A stretch of 64,000 nt of DNA. It comes from Bdellovibrionales bacterium. Its GTDB lineage: Bacteria > Bdellovibrionota > Bdellovibrionia > Bdellovibrionales > JAMPXM01. Location of the stretch: contig JADJOF010000002.1 of the NCBI GenBank assembly GCA_016713885.1, forward strand, positions 496,001 to 560,000, read 5' to 3'. Below the pieces are notes generated by a model, which saw only the letters and a list, made by a program, of their open reading frames with translations, ran no database searches and was not told where the DNA came from. Shown in pieces: positions 1-8,274 of this stretch; the first letter of the stretch is position 1; each line of letters starts with the position of its first letter. The position numbers were made by a program, and so were the translations under genes.

Positions 1-456
1 AAGACAGTTTTCGCAATGAACCGAATCTGACGAAAAGTATCCGGTCCCGTCAACCGCAAGACCGTACGTGTTGTCCCAGAGTTCAAAACCTTTCAGCACC
101 TTTGCCCGTTGCGCTCTCTCGAAAATCGCGCGAAACACCGGGCGAAAAACATTGTTTTGATACTCGTCGATGACTTCCCGCATCCGCGTATCTGATGGCA
201 CCTTTGAAACGTAGAACAACTTCTTTAAGTTCGAGAAACTTCGCTGTTTGCGCATCTCCTCTTCGAACTGAAGAAGCGACGGGATCTTCAGCGAAAAGAT
301 CGCAAGCGCCGACATGAAAAAGTCTTCGATAGGAATCTCAATCCGCGAAGGATCGCGAGAATCTGAAAGCTTGCTGAAATGCTCGCGCGCTGCCCGAAAA
401 AGTTCGGTCCCGCTCAAAGAATTGACCGTTAAATCGTTCGGTGACGTCCGTGCCAT
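1..456 (-). CDS. Transposase, N-terminal part, runs off the left edge
   Basis: An open frame starts at ATG 456 and stays open for 152 codons to base 1, so the C-terminal part is outside the window. The translation has an N-terminal helical segment rich in Lys/Arg, then a beta-strand with LAVDGTGYF near the edge, which looks like the first catalytic Asp of a DDE transposase. Helix-rich text just before it (PSDTRMREVIDEY) resembles the N-terminal half of a widespread IS4-like transposase group. The neighbours are further IS debris. The exact family cannot be fixed from this fragment, and an uncharacterised mobile-element protein is the alternative. Confidence 0.6.
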   Translation of the reverse strand, partial: MARTSPNDLTVNSLSGTELFRAAREHFSKLSDSRDPSRIEIPIEDFFMSALAIFSLKIPSLLQFEEEMRKQRSFSNLKKLFYVSKVPSDTRMREVIDEYQNNVFRPVFRAIFERAQRAKVLKGFELWDNTYGLAVDGTGYFSSDSVHCENCL

Positions 457-784
457 CGATAAGCCTCGACTGAAGTATTGAATTTAAATTGCCAAATCGA
501 GTTTACGCACAATGCAACGTCGCGAAAAGAATATTTTCGAACAGCTGGAAACCCGCACCAATACTCAATTCTTTCTCTGACCGGGAATTGCTGATTCAAT
601 AGGGGCATGCGGGCTGCGGCACAAGTATTGTTGGCCTGATTTTGGCGCGTGGGTTGGCTTGCACCGGTTCAATTTTCGGGTCTGTGACTGTGTTTGGGCA
701 AGTGTAAACGAGTTTTTGCATGAGGCTTTGGCGAGTGAGACTTGTTTTGGACGTGGCTTTCCATTGGCGTCAGGTGAAATCCCA
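457..784. other. Gap between transposase fragment and IS91-like remnant
   Basis: About 330 bases without a convincing gene. The stretch is the upstream flank of the left-edge transposase and the downstream flank of the IS91-like remnant. Open frames here are short and read like antisense of mobile-element DNA. No clear inverted repeat or terminator was seen. Confidence 0.5.
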
Positions 785-930
785 TTACGCGAAGTCGAAA
801 TCCGGAAAATGCTGAATGTCATCATCAGTGGTCCGACTTGGCGGGCCTCGCGCCGACCAAATTGTTGGCGGCCTTGTCGGTAAACCCAGATGCTCGAGAA
901 TTTTCCTGATAACTTGCGGGTCCTCGATCG

Positions 931-939
931 CAGCAATGA
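931..939 (+). repeat. Target-site duplication, left copy (right copy 2590-2598)
   Basis: CAGCAATGA occurs immediately outside both inverted repeats of the IS at 940-2589. Removing the IS and one copy restores an uninterrupted IS91-like reading frame through KVIAAIEDP, which confirms that this is the insertion site. Confidence 0.85.
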
Positions 940-2589
940 GTACCGTTCCAATATCCTGGGATCGGCACCATTGCCTTCCCGTCGTGAACGGACCTTTATG
1001 GTCGGTTAAGAGTGCAGATTTGAGTCCGGCCTGGTCGGCGATTAAAATTGAAATGACGTGAATTCCGAGGCGCTCGCGGTCACTTCTTTGCGCACGAACG
1101 ACGGAGAAAGTCACCTCGTCGAACTTCTCGACATACATGAAGTTTTGAAAATCCAGCCATCCGCGGGTTACGCTTCAGTTCACCAAAACATCGCATGACC
1201 AGCACGGAGGCTGAAGCACGAACTATAGATTCAATTTGCAGTGCCTATCAAGTCTTCCCTTAGAAGAAGGTTTCTCGCTCGATGAACTCGTTATCGAAAC
1301 CAAACGGATGTTCGAAACCGAAGGCATGGCGGGGCTCGTAAATCTGATCGCAGTATTGCTCGATTGGATCGTGCATCAATCGCTGCTCGGGCGCTGGGAG
1401 AAGGCAGACCCTGGCCGGTGCTGCGCACACGCACACTACGTGGTGCATGGCCGCGAGGCGAAGTCGATTCGCTCGAGCGTAGGCCTACTCGCACTTTTGT
1501 GGACGCGTATACGTTGTCGGGGCTGCGGAAAGTCATTTGTCCCGCTTCGTGGATACTTTGAACATGGAGCGCCATCAGCGAAAGACGTCGGAACTAGAGA
1601 AGATCGTGGCCGAAGTTGTCTCCGAGCAGAGCTATCGGCGGTCGAGTCAGCATCTCGAAACGATCGGCTCGATCCCGGTTCCGCACACAACACTTCACCG
1701 TTGGGTGATGACATCAGACTGCGACAAGATCGACATGAAGAAACGAGTTCAGACGCTCGTCGCCGACGGCACTGGTTTTAAGCAGAAGCCCGATTCCGAC
1801 GGCAGTAACCGCGGCGAAGTGTGCGTTGTCGTCGGCATCACAAAGGAAAACACAATTGTTCCCTATGGCGCATGGACGGAAGAGTCGTGGGCCGCGATTA
1901 GCCGCGAGATCAAGCGGGCGAACCATCCGAGTTCGAAGATCAAGTTCACTCCAATCGCAGACCTTCTTGTCTCCGACGGGGAAGTGCCACTCGTCAAATA
2001 CATGGGCCGGCTTACGAAAGACTCCCAGCGCTGCATCTGGCACCTGCCACACGATCTACATCCGCTGCTGAAGTATAAGGACGACGCGTCACCCGCGGAA
2101 GCGAAAGGCTTCACCTCACAACTTGCCGGTATCATCGACATTAGACTTCCAGCAGAAGACGTTGAAAAGGTTGGTCTCGAGGATCGGCTGACGCTTGAGC
2201 GTTCAGTCTTCAAAGCTGAACGTGGCGTGCAAGACTTGATCGATGAACTCACGGCTCGCGGTTACAAAGCGGCGGCGACGTATCTCGACAACGCAAAATC
2301 AAAGATGTTCTCGTACGTGCGGACGTGGCTCCGAACGGGCGTCGTTCATCCGCGAGTGTCGTCGATGATCGAACGGATGATGCGAGAGATCGGTCGGCGA
2401 ATTAAAAGATCGGGCATGGTTGAGCCCCGAAGGTGCGGCGAAGCTGACCCGGATCATCATCAAGCGAATCACTTCAGCCAACGAGTGGGATCAATATTGG
2501 AAGGACAAACTCAAGATCTCAGGAAAAGTAAAAATGTCGTTTGAAGGATGCTTCCTTGTCTGAAAATCCCAGGGTGTTGGAACGGTACC
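940..2589 (+). mobile_element. Complete IS of about 1650 bp (ISKra4/ISLre2-like) with 9-bp target duplication
   Basis: The ends are inverted repeats of about 23 bp: GTACCGTTCCAATATCC at 940 and onward, and its near-perfect reverse complement at 2566-2588 (two mismatches). A perfect 9-bp direct repeat CAGCAATGA flanks it at 931-939 and 2590-2598. Size, 9-bp duplication and a transposase with a CxxC zinc motif fit the ISKra4/ISLre2 groups, but I cannot assign the family firmly. It is inserted in the IS91-like transposase, so it is the younger of the two. Confidence 0.8.
1236..2563 (+). pseudogene. Transposase of the 940-2589 IS, broken into three frames
   Basis: Frame one (1236 to about 1545) carries a helical N-terminus and a zinc-ribbon-like IRCRGCGKSFVPL. 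Frame two (about 1560-2415) carries the core, starting NMERHQRKTSELEKIV, with VADGTGFK (likely first catalytic Asp), ADLLVSDGE, a WHLPHDLHPLLKY stretch and SSMIERMMREIGRRIK near the last acidic residue. Frame three (about 2415-2563) completes it with SPEGAAKLTRIIIKRI and ends at TGA 2563. Two frame changes are needed, neither explained by a single homopolymer base, so this copy may be truly inactive. The true start could lie upstream of 1236. Confidence 0.65.
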
Positions 2590-2900
2590 CAGCAATGACC
2601 TTCATTTTGCCGCCGCACAGCTGACAAGTCTCGACGTCGAGCCCAAAGACGCGCTTTAAAAGTCTGGCCCAAGTGATTCGAGACTTTGAGGGTTGTTCCC
2701 TTTTGCTGGGGGCCGATGCCGCTGGCTCAGGAAGTTTGGGGACGACCATGGCTCTGTACCTGTAGTGTGGCGCAAAGACGCCGAAAAACCTGGTCAGATG
2801 GATCTTGGGTCTCGGTACCAACGCCGCAAGCCGCTCGAATCTCGTGCGTGATAACCAGTTGTTACTTTTACTGAAGTATTCTATAGCTAATAAAAAATTG

Positions 2901-3454
2901 CTATTTTAATTCTATTTTGCATGTAGCCTTTCCCAATTCGTAATAATAATCATCTGGTGGAGCGACATAGGTGCCGTTGCTAGGTACAGGACCTACGTGA
3001 CTATCATAGCCATAAATAATGCCATCAAGAATTTGGGTGCCTGACTTAAATTTATTTTTAAAAAATATTTTAATACCATCTAAGTGGCTACCTGAAGGTG
3101 AGTTGAACCAAAATAGAAAATAAAGTCTTGATTTAAAATCAGGTAAAAATTCACTTTGGAAGTATTATCATTTTTTAAATTATCAACAGCGGGTGCTGAA
3201 TATTGATCTCTAATTTCACCCATTAGGTTATTCGTCACTGAAAAGCTAAAATCATCATCAAAAGAATAGGTGAATCTAGTTTTTCCATAGTTGTTACTTC
3301 CATTGCAGTCTACTGAGAGAATATCTTGCCTTGCCCATTCACCAGCCTTTACTCTTCTTGGATGCCGGGGAAGATCACGAAGGTTTGGCTGCTCCGCTAA
3401 AGTGGCCTCTGAAAAACTGAAAAAAAGAATTAAATAAAAAAATAGCGTTTTCAT
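2901..3454 (-). CDS. Small secreted protein of unknown function (one frame break)
   Basis: Start ATG 3454 gives a clear signal peptide (MKTLFFYLILFFSFS, then ATLAEQ). The frame stops at 3080, but shifting by one base near 3106 continues without a stop to TAG at 2901-2903, giving text such as GIIYGYDSHVGP and ending KATCKIELK. The break lies in a run of four T on the minus strand; one more T would restore the frame. The full product would be about 184 residues with two conserved-looking Cys. I recognise no family. Base composition is AT-rich and unlike the chromosome at right, suggesting horizontal acquisition. Confidence 0.5.
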
Positions 3455-3627
3455 TTTAATCTCCCATTTCTTTTGTATTATCATATACACAAGTCAAACC
3501 GATAATAATATAAAATCAAATTGGAATCCAAGTGGTTTCCGGCTAAATTATGCTGTTATAGTCGTAAACAATTTTCAAAAATAGCGCAGAATTTCCTTAA
3601 TGCAATACCTTCCCAAGTTTTGAATTT

Positions 3628-4113
3628 TTATTTAACATCCGGAATGGTCATTTCTGTCTCTGCAAATTCATTCATGCTCTCAACTGCCTTCAATAACATG
3701 ACAACTTTTGGCAATACTAAATTCTTAAAGTCAGGTCCGGCATTAAGCAATTTAGTCAATTCATATTGAAAGTCTCGTGAATTCCAAACTGTGACAAACT
3801 CCCCAGCTTCTGCTGCCGCTCGCATGTCGCCCGACTTACTTGCATTAATTTTTGCTAAAAGATTTTTAGAAATTTGCAAAAGTTTTGTGTATGTTTGTAA
3901 ATTAGAGTCACCCATTGCCATCTTGATAGATGCCAGTTCTTGTAACTCGAGTCTGATAACCTGAATTAGAGCTGAGCTTGCCTTAGAGACTGTGCCGGCT
4001 AGGCCTCGCTCCCACCCATAAGATAGTCTGAGTTGGTTTACCAAGGAGCTTAATGATTTAATGGCCATTTTTAATTGCTCAACATCATCATAATCGGATA
4101 ATAACTCGTTCAT
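3628..4113 (-). CDS. Helical hypothetical protein
   Basis: An open frame of 161 residues from ATG 4113 (a TTG 24 bases upstream at 4137 is an alternative start). The product is almost entirely alpha-helical by eye, with heptad-like Leu/Ile spacing, no signal peptide and no membrane segment. I do not recognise the family. It lies in an AT-rich patch between IS debris and a recombinase fragment, next to a secreted orphan gene, so it is probably cargo of a mobile element. Confidence 0.45.
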   Translation of the reverse strand: MNELLSDYDDVEQLKMAIKSLSSLVNQLRLSYGWERGLAGTVSKASSALIQVIRLELQELASIKMAMGDSNLQTYTKLLQISKNLLAKINASKSGDMRAAAEAGEFVTVWNSRDFQYELTKLLNAGPDFKNLVLPKVVMLLKAVESMNEFAETEMTIPDVK

Positions 4114-4149
4114 GATAGTCCCAAAAACAACAATCAATCTGGCATTTTC

Positions 4150-4476
4150 TTGAACACGCCAGTCGACACCATTGAGGCCAGCGTGATTTCTTTTAAAAAA
4201 GGTTTCAAAAAAGCATCACCAGCGACAAAGCGTAGAATGCTTCGTCGGTTGTTGGAGAAATTGATTCTGACTCCGAAGGGATTGGAAGCTTACTTTCGCG
4301 TTGACGAAAACAACCAAGAGAAAAGTACGGAGCCATTTGAGCTTGCCGAGAATGGAAAGATTTTGAAATTTGAAAAACGAAAACAGCCCAAACCCGATTT
4401 ATCGGGCCCTGAGGGCGATTTGAGTTTGTTGTCCGAAACATTGCTTAATAGTGGAATTGGATGGGTAACACTTTAA
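4150..4476 (+). pseudogene. C-terminal fragment of a large serine recombinase
   Basis: The product contains KKASPATKRRMLRRLLEKL followed by a short strand and a basic region (ILTPKGLEAYF). This is the extreme C-terminal helix-rich segment seen in large serine recombinases and resolvases of mobile elements. The catalytic serine domain and zinc domain are absent; no upstream frame supplies them. About 108 residues remain. It ends 60 bases before the convergent tyrosine integrase, where the left end of the conjugative element is expected. Confidence 0.5.
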
Positions 4477-4490
4477 ACTCGTAACCCATC
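4460..4490. repeat. Inverted repeat near integrase end, candidate attachment core
   Basis: Arms GATGGGTAAC (4460-4469) and GTAACCCATC (4481-4490) are inverted repeats with one mismatch and an 11-base AT-rich spacer. This is the geometry of a tyrosine-recombinase core site. The left shoulder AATTGGATGGG (4455-4465) is repeated exactly at 32087-32097, across the 3' end of the tRNA-Gln gene. It could equally be a terminator for the recombinase fragment. Confidence 0.35.
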
Positions 4491-4539
4491 GGTTTCAGTC
4501 GCCAATTAAGTACCCATATTACCTGTTGTTACCTCGAAA

Positions 4540-5631
4540 TCAACGTCTGATTAGGCTTACGACGTTGTCATAAGCCACCTCGTCTTGAGGAATTTCGATC
4601 TTCAATTCCTCAGTTGCTCCCTCGATATCTTTACCTGACAGCCGCAAATAGCCTTGCGTCGTCTTTAAAGACGAATGGCCAACAATGGCCATGACCTTTG
4701 AGAGCGGCACACCGTTATTGAGCATCTGCGTAATAAAGGTGGCCCTGAGGTCATGGAACTTCACAGGTGTAATGCCGATCTCCTCACAGAAGCTTTTGAG
4801 AATCTTCGCCTGCTCTCCCTGTTGCCACTCCCACATGTGGGGGAGGACAAAGTCGGAATTGGGCTCAGATTTCGCTCGTAGCTCCTCGAGGAATTTTCGG
4901 CACTGACTTGAAATCGGATAAATCCGGTTTTTCGCGGTCTTCGTCGGACCCTCGCCATTATGGCGAGTCCACGCTTTGCTGATGGTGATCTTGCCACTGA
5001 CAAGATCAACGTCACTCCAGCGTAGACTGTACAGCTCACCGGATCTCATGCCGGTGAGAAGCGCAAGCGTCCAGTGCGGATAAAACTGATGATCTTTCTT
5101 CTTCGCTTCGCGAAGGAGGATTTCGATCTCATTTTTATTGAGCACAGCTTGATGCGCTTCCGCACATCTGACGCGAATACCGACGGCAGGATTTCTGACG
5201 AGGAGTCCTTCTTCAATCGCGATGTTGAAAACTCGCTTCACGATTTTAAGCAAACCGCGCTTCGTGTAACTCGACACATGAACGCAGTCCTCGAAGATCA
5301 CGCGATGAACGTCACTGGGTTTAATGTCAGCGACAAACTTGTCTTTCCAGATCGGATTGAACCATTTATCGAGACAGTGCTTGTAATTGAGGTAAGTCGA
5401 GTAGCGATACTCGACTCGATATTTCTCAAGCACGTGCGTGATCCAGTGCTGCCAAACGGCCTTGGCTTTATCATCGTCGAGTTCGACCATGAGCCTTGCC
5501 TCGGCCATGCGCGCTTCTTTTTCGGTGTCGAAGCGCTTTCGCTTGCCGATCTGTTTGCCGGATTTATCTCTGATTTTTACAAAGACTTCGAATCTAAGTT
5601 TGCCGTTTTGGATTACTTTTTTAATTGCCAT
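4540..5631 (-). CDS. Tyrosine recombinase / integrase
   Basis: A 363-residue phage-type integrase that would catalyse site-specific integration and excision of the element. An N-terminal arm-binding region (residues 1-60) and a SAM-like core-binding domain (about 65-150) precede the catalytic domain. The catalytic residues are visible: R196 in LLTGMRSGEL, H293 and R296 in FHDLRATF, H319 in VGHSSLKTT and the nucleophile Y328 in QGYLR. The full set is present, so it should be active. An excisionase-like gene ends 3 bases upstream. Its 3' end faces the presumed left end of the element. Confidence 0.93.
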   Translation of the reverse strand: MAIKKVIQNGKLRFEVFVKIRDKSGKQIGKRKRFDTEKEARMAEARLMVELDDDKAKAVWQHWITHVLEKYRVEYRYSTYLNYKHCLDKWFNPIWKDKFVADIKPSDVHRVIFEDCVHVSSYTKRGLLKIVKRVFNIAIEEGLLVRNPAVGIRVRCAEAHQAVLNKNEIEILLREAKKKDHQFYPHWTLALLTGMRSGELYSLRWSDVDLVSGKITISKAWTRHNGEGPTKTAKNRIYPISSQCRKFLEELRAKSEPNSDFVLPHMWEWQQGEQAKILKSFCEEIGITPVKFHDLRATFITQMLNNGVPLSKVMAIVGHSSLKTTQGYLRLSGKDIEGATEELKIEIPQDEVAYDNVVSLIRR

Positions 5632-5633
5632 GA

Positions 5634-5813
5634 TTAGCTCCCTTGCTGGTTTCGTTCGTTACGAATCAGCGAAGCGAGATAGTTCACGTCGAATCTCAAA
5701 TGCTTTCCGAAGTACCGACACTCGATTTCACCTCGGCACTTTCGAATACGAAGCGCGTTTGGAGAAATCCCGAGCATCTGTGCAGCAGCCTTAGTCGAAG
5801 CCCATACGGGCAC
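5634..5813 (-). CDS. Excisionase / AlpA-like HTH protein
   Basis: A short frame not opened by ATG: read from a possible GTG at 5813 it gives 59 residues, with TKAAAQMLGISPNALRIRK forming a helix-turn-helix followed by a small wing (CRYFGKHLRF). This is the pattern of the MerR-like HTH_17 family of excisionases and prophage regulators. The stop at 5634-5636 lies just before the integrase start (ATG 5629-5631), the usual xis-int arrangement. The frame stays open further upstream, so the true start is uncertain. Likely role: DNA bending for excision and/or control of int. Confidence 0.65.
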   Translation of the reverse strand: MPVWASTKAAAQMLGISPNALRIRKCRGEIECRYFGKHLRFDVNYLASLIRNERNQQGS

Positions 5814-5948
5814 TATTTGATTTTCAAAGAACAGTTCCTTCGAATTTACCGCTTTCTCGCTCCTTGGCCATTTTTCTCTTCTCTTCTATTTCCCTGTGTC
5901 ATCTCTAACACCTATTTATTCTCTCTCCCGCCCGCCTCCTTCCCCTGT

Positions 5949-6008
5949 CTCCCTGACTACTTTCCACCGTTAAACATCTTTAGATGTAGGGGGAGAGTAG
6001 TCAGGGAG
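5949..6008. repeat. Long inverted repeat with nested hairpin
   Basis: Arms CTCCCTGACTACT (5949-5961) and AGTAGTCAGGGAG (5996-6008) are perfect 13-bp inverted repeats. Inside them ACATCT/AGATGT (5974-5987) forms a second small hairpin. The region 5870-6115 has no gene. Its position at the boundary between the xis-int genes and the transfer genes makes a regulator site, terminator or transfer origin plausible; I cannot choose between them. Confidence 0.6.
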
Positions 6009-6115
6009 CTTTAGAAGGGGAACGGATGGCGGGCGGGTTGGTTTAAGTCCTTAATTCGCCAAGTGAAAAAGTGGATAAGCGCGGACGAAGTTCCCAAGTG
6101 CTTGGATATGGTAGG

Positions 6116-6961
6116 CTACGCATCGAAAAACTGATTGTCTCTCCTGAACTCTGTCGTCTTCGCTCGTAGAGTGTGACACCAATTGATGAGCGAAGTTGGC
6201 TGTCCGTTTGCGTTGTAGAAGCTAGAAATCGGACTATCGCCCGCACTCATCGAATCAGAAAACAGGAAGAAGTTCTCCGTGTAGCCGCGTTTCTTGTGCG
6301 CTTTTTCCAGCGTCTTCTTTCGGTAGAGCAGGCGAATCGTCTCCGACAATCTTCCTGAATCGCAAACGTAAATCAGGCCATCGATGTGCGTCTCGTAGAT
6401 ATAGGTCTTAAGCTTTTGCAGAATGCGCTCATCAGACTTGCGAGTTCGCTCGATTTCAAATGCGACGCTGACTTTTTCGTTCGTTGCCGTTTTCGGGAAA
6501 CTCATCAAAAAGTCAGGTAGTAGATCGAGAGGCTTGCCTTGTTGCTGCAAGATGTTTCGCGCCAATGCGTGGCTTTCGATCTCATGCTCGCGGATGATTT
6601 CAACATCAGGAAAGGTCCGCTTTATATTGAGTGCCCAGAATTCACACCATTGGTTGTGAATCCAGTTTCGCCTATTCACAAGCGGCCTTGCCGCTTGTGT
6701 TGTGTCATCTTTTAGTCTTTTGGAAACTTCATCGCGAACGGTTTGGGCGTTGTTGAGCTGATAGTAAAACGTGCTGGGGCTTCCCATGACCATATCCACG
6801 ATACCCTTGCGTTTCATGATGCCGATGGCTTGACGCAGATTCTTTTTCTGAATCGGCGGCGCGGTCATCAGATGGAGCATGTCAAGCGTGAGTGGACTGT
6901 GATCTCGGAGAAGCGTCAGAACCTCTTTTGCGACTTGGCGCTTTGGAACTTTGTCGCTCAA
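6116..6961 (-). CDS. Replication-relaxation family-like protein
   Basis: A 281-residue soluble protein. The first 80 residues look like a winged helix (AKEVLTLLRDHSPLTLDML). A central and C-terminal domain follows with DLLPDFLMSF, then a strand VAFEIERTRKSD and KLKTYI. This layout, winged helix plus a nuclease-like fold with PDxxx...E, matches the replication-relaxation family found next to conjugative coupling proteins in mobile elements. It overlaps its upstream neighbour by 4 bases, so it is in the transfer operon. A role in element replication or mobilisation is inferred from family and context only. Confidence 0.55.
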   Translation of the reverse strand: MSDKVPKRQVAKEVLTLLRDHSPLTLDMLHLMTAPPIQKKNLRQAIGIMKRKGIVDMVMGSPSTFYYQLNNAQTVRDEVSKRLKDDTTQAARPLVNRRNWIHNQWCEFWALNIKRTFPDVEIIREHEIESHALARNILQQQGKPLDLLPDFLMSFPKTATNEKVSVAFEIERTRKSDERILQKLKTYIYETHIDGLIYVCDSGRLSETIRLLYRKKTLEKAHKKRGYTENFFLFSDSMSAGDSPISSFYNANGQPTSLINWCHTLRAKTTEFRRDNQFFDA

Positions 6962-7275
6962 AGCTCAGCTCCTTTCATTGCGATTTGCGTTTTTGCCGGT
7001 CGTTTTTGGCTGGCGGCCTTAATTTCCATCAGGCTCTTGATCGCAAGATCAATGTCGATATCCTTTTTGCTCGCAAGGTTCCTGAGCGAGCGACGGACAT
7101 TGGTGTGCTTGATTTGGAGTGCTCGAATGTCGATCTTGGCCGTGAGTAAAATTTCGTTTACGACATCCGACATATTGATCGAGCCACTTTGAAAATCGAG
7201 ATTGGCCTCATTGACGATTCCGTCGAGTGTCATCCACGAATCGTCTGTGAGAATGACTTGAAGTTTTCTTTTCAT
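6958..7275 (-). CDS. Small conserved-looking element protein
   Basis: A 105-residue protein starting MKRKLQVILTDDSW. A short beta-strand followed by helices (SGSINMSDVVNEILLTAKI) is reminiscent of ribbon-helix-helix DNA-binding proteins, then a long basic helical tail. Coupled to both neighbours: the stop of 7275-7610 overlaps its ATG (TAATG) and its own end overlaps the next start (ATGA). A DNA-binding accessory to the downstream protein is a guess from composition and position. Confidence 0.5.
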   Translation of the reverse strand: MKRKLQVILTDDSWMTLDGIVNEANLDFQSGSINMSDVVNEILLTAKIDIRALQIKHTNVRRSLRNLASKKDIDIDLAIKSLMEIKAASQKRPAKTQIAMKGAEL

Positions 7276-7610
7276 TAGCGACCTCCTCTTTTGTTGGTAT
7301 TGGGGATGACGAACGGACTCGGCGGCAGATCGCCGAAGTAGATTTCGGTTTGCCTCATTGCGGCCTCGCGATCTTCGACGACCAACTGGTGGACGAAGTA
7401 CGAAGTCAGAAGGCCAAACCCGAGGCCGATGCTGGCTCCGATCCCGACATCTTCAAACTTCGGTTCGCTACCTGTTGCTCGGCCTGCGGCATAAGTGGCG
7501 GCGGCGCCGGCCAGTGCTCCAGTCGCGGCACCAAGCCGGAATGATTGATCAAGCGTGCTGCACCCACCGGTGAGCATTGCGACGGTTGTTAAATAGAGAA
7601 CGGCTCTCAT
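7275..7610 (-). CDS. Glycine-zipper lipoprotein
   Basis: A 111-residue protein with a lipoprotein signal peptide and lipobox LTGGC (Cys at about 17), followed by a glycine/alanine-rich segment (GAATGALAGAAATYAAG and GIGASIGLGFG) typical of glycine-zipper membrane segments. It is therefore likely anchored in or inserted into the envelope. In a conjugation operon a small lipoprotein may take the place of VirB7, which stabilises VirB9 in the outer-membrane core; this is inference from position. Confidence 0.6.
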   Translation of the reverse strand: MRAVLYLTTVAMLTGGCSTLDQSFRLGAATGALAGAAATYAAGRATGSEPKFEDVGIGASIGLGFGLLTSYFVHQLVVEDREAAMRQTEIYFGDLPPSPFVIPNTNKRGGR

Positions 7611-7684
7611 GAGCGATTCCTCCTGTATCGGTTAGACAGTGGAGGAGTGCCGAGAAGTGCGAGGGGTTAAGTGGATTCTGCTAA

Positions 7685-8206
7685 TTAGTTGAACGAGAAG
7701 TCTTTGACGTGACCGAGGTAGCGATCACGAGTAATTTCCCAAATTTCATTTCGGAAGTAGACAACGAATAGTCCAAATAGCCCTGCTGTGACTGGAAACC
7801 ATTCTAGTCCAGTGATTAGGCTAAGTACGAACGCCGTGAGGGCAAACAGCGGAGCGACGCAAGCGACTAAGTACAGCGCCTCAATTGTCAGGAATATAGC
7901 GCAGAAAAGTGCCATATAGACGCGGCCGAGTCTTTTTGAGGCTGCTTGAATGAGAAACCCGATTATAGAGGGTGTCAGCAGCAGCGCCCATGAGCCTCCA
8001 ATTACCAATGCGGCATAGGCGATATACGTCACTAAATTGCCAATTAGCGACACAAATCCAGGATAGATGTGGTCCATAAACAATACGGCGAATACCAATT
8101 CGAATAAGAGTCCCATTGAAACAAAAAATTGCAATCGATATGCCTGTATATTTTGTGGAGCGCAGGTACGTAGTTCTCGAAATCCGTCGCCAATGCAGGC
8201 GCTCAT
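7685..8206 (-). CDS. Polytopic inner-membrane protein, unknown
   Basis: A 173-residue protein from ATG 8206, preceded by an AAGGA ribosome site. It shows four to five hydrophobic segments: residues about 24-47, 50-76, 95-120 and 122-150. No catalytic motif or known family is apparent. It lies within the transfer-gene run on the same strand, but separated by about 70 bases on both sides. A membrane accessory of the conjugation machine or an entry-exclusion protein are both possible. Confidence 0.5.
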   Translation of the reverse strand: MSACIGDGFRELRTCAPQNIQAYRLQFFVSMGLLFELVFAVLFMDHIYPGFVSLIGNLVTYIAYAALVIGGSWALLLTPSIIGFLIQAASKRLGRVYMALFCAIFLTIEALYLVACVAPLFALTAFVLSLITGLEWFPVTAGLFGLFVVYFRNEIWEITRDRYLGHVKDFSFN

Positions 8207-8274
8207 TTCGCATCCTTCTGGTTTGAATACAGTGGAGGAGTGGATTTAGGTGGTGGGGTTGAGTGGATAACAAG

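Larger units (their letters stand above)
785..2875 (-). pseudogene. IS91-family-like transposase remnant, split by an inserted IS
   Basis: Two minus-strand pieces belong to one protein. The piece at about 2875-2590 encodes the end of a catalytic domain (LAALVPRPKIHLTRF, FAPHYRYR) and a zinc-ribbon-like CQLCGGKMKVIA. The piece at 939-785 continues with AIEDPQVIRKILEHLGLPT and a proline-rich tail to a stop at 785. Both are hallmarks of IS91-type (Y2, rolling-circle) transposase C-termini. The join KVIA/AIEDP is interrupted exactly by the 940-2589 insertion and its 9-bp duplication. The N-terminal half with the HUH and tyrosine motifs is missing beyond 2875, so this copy is dead. Confidence 0.7.

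Noticed and set aside
785..1138. Minus-strand frame of 117 codons taken as one protein
   Set aside because: Only the part from 939 down to 785 is IS91 transposase; the upstream part lies inside the inserted IS and is joined to it by chance.
5074..5637. A 187-codon plus-strand frame
   Set aside because: It lies wholly antisense to the integrase, whose catalytic residues are intact; a shadow frame.
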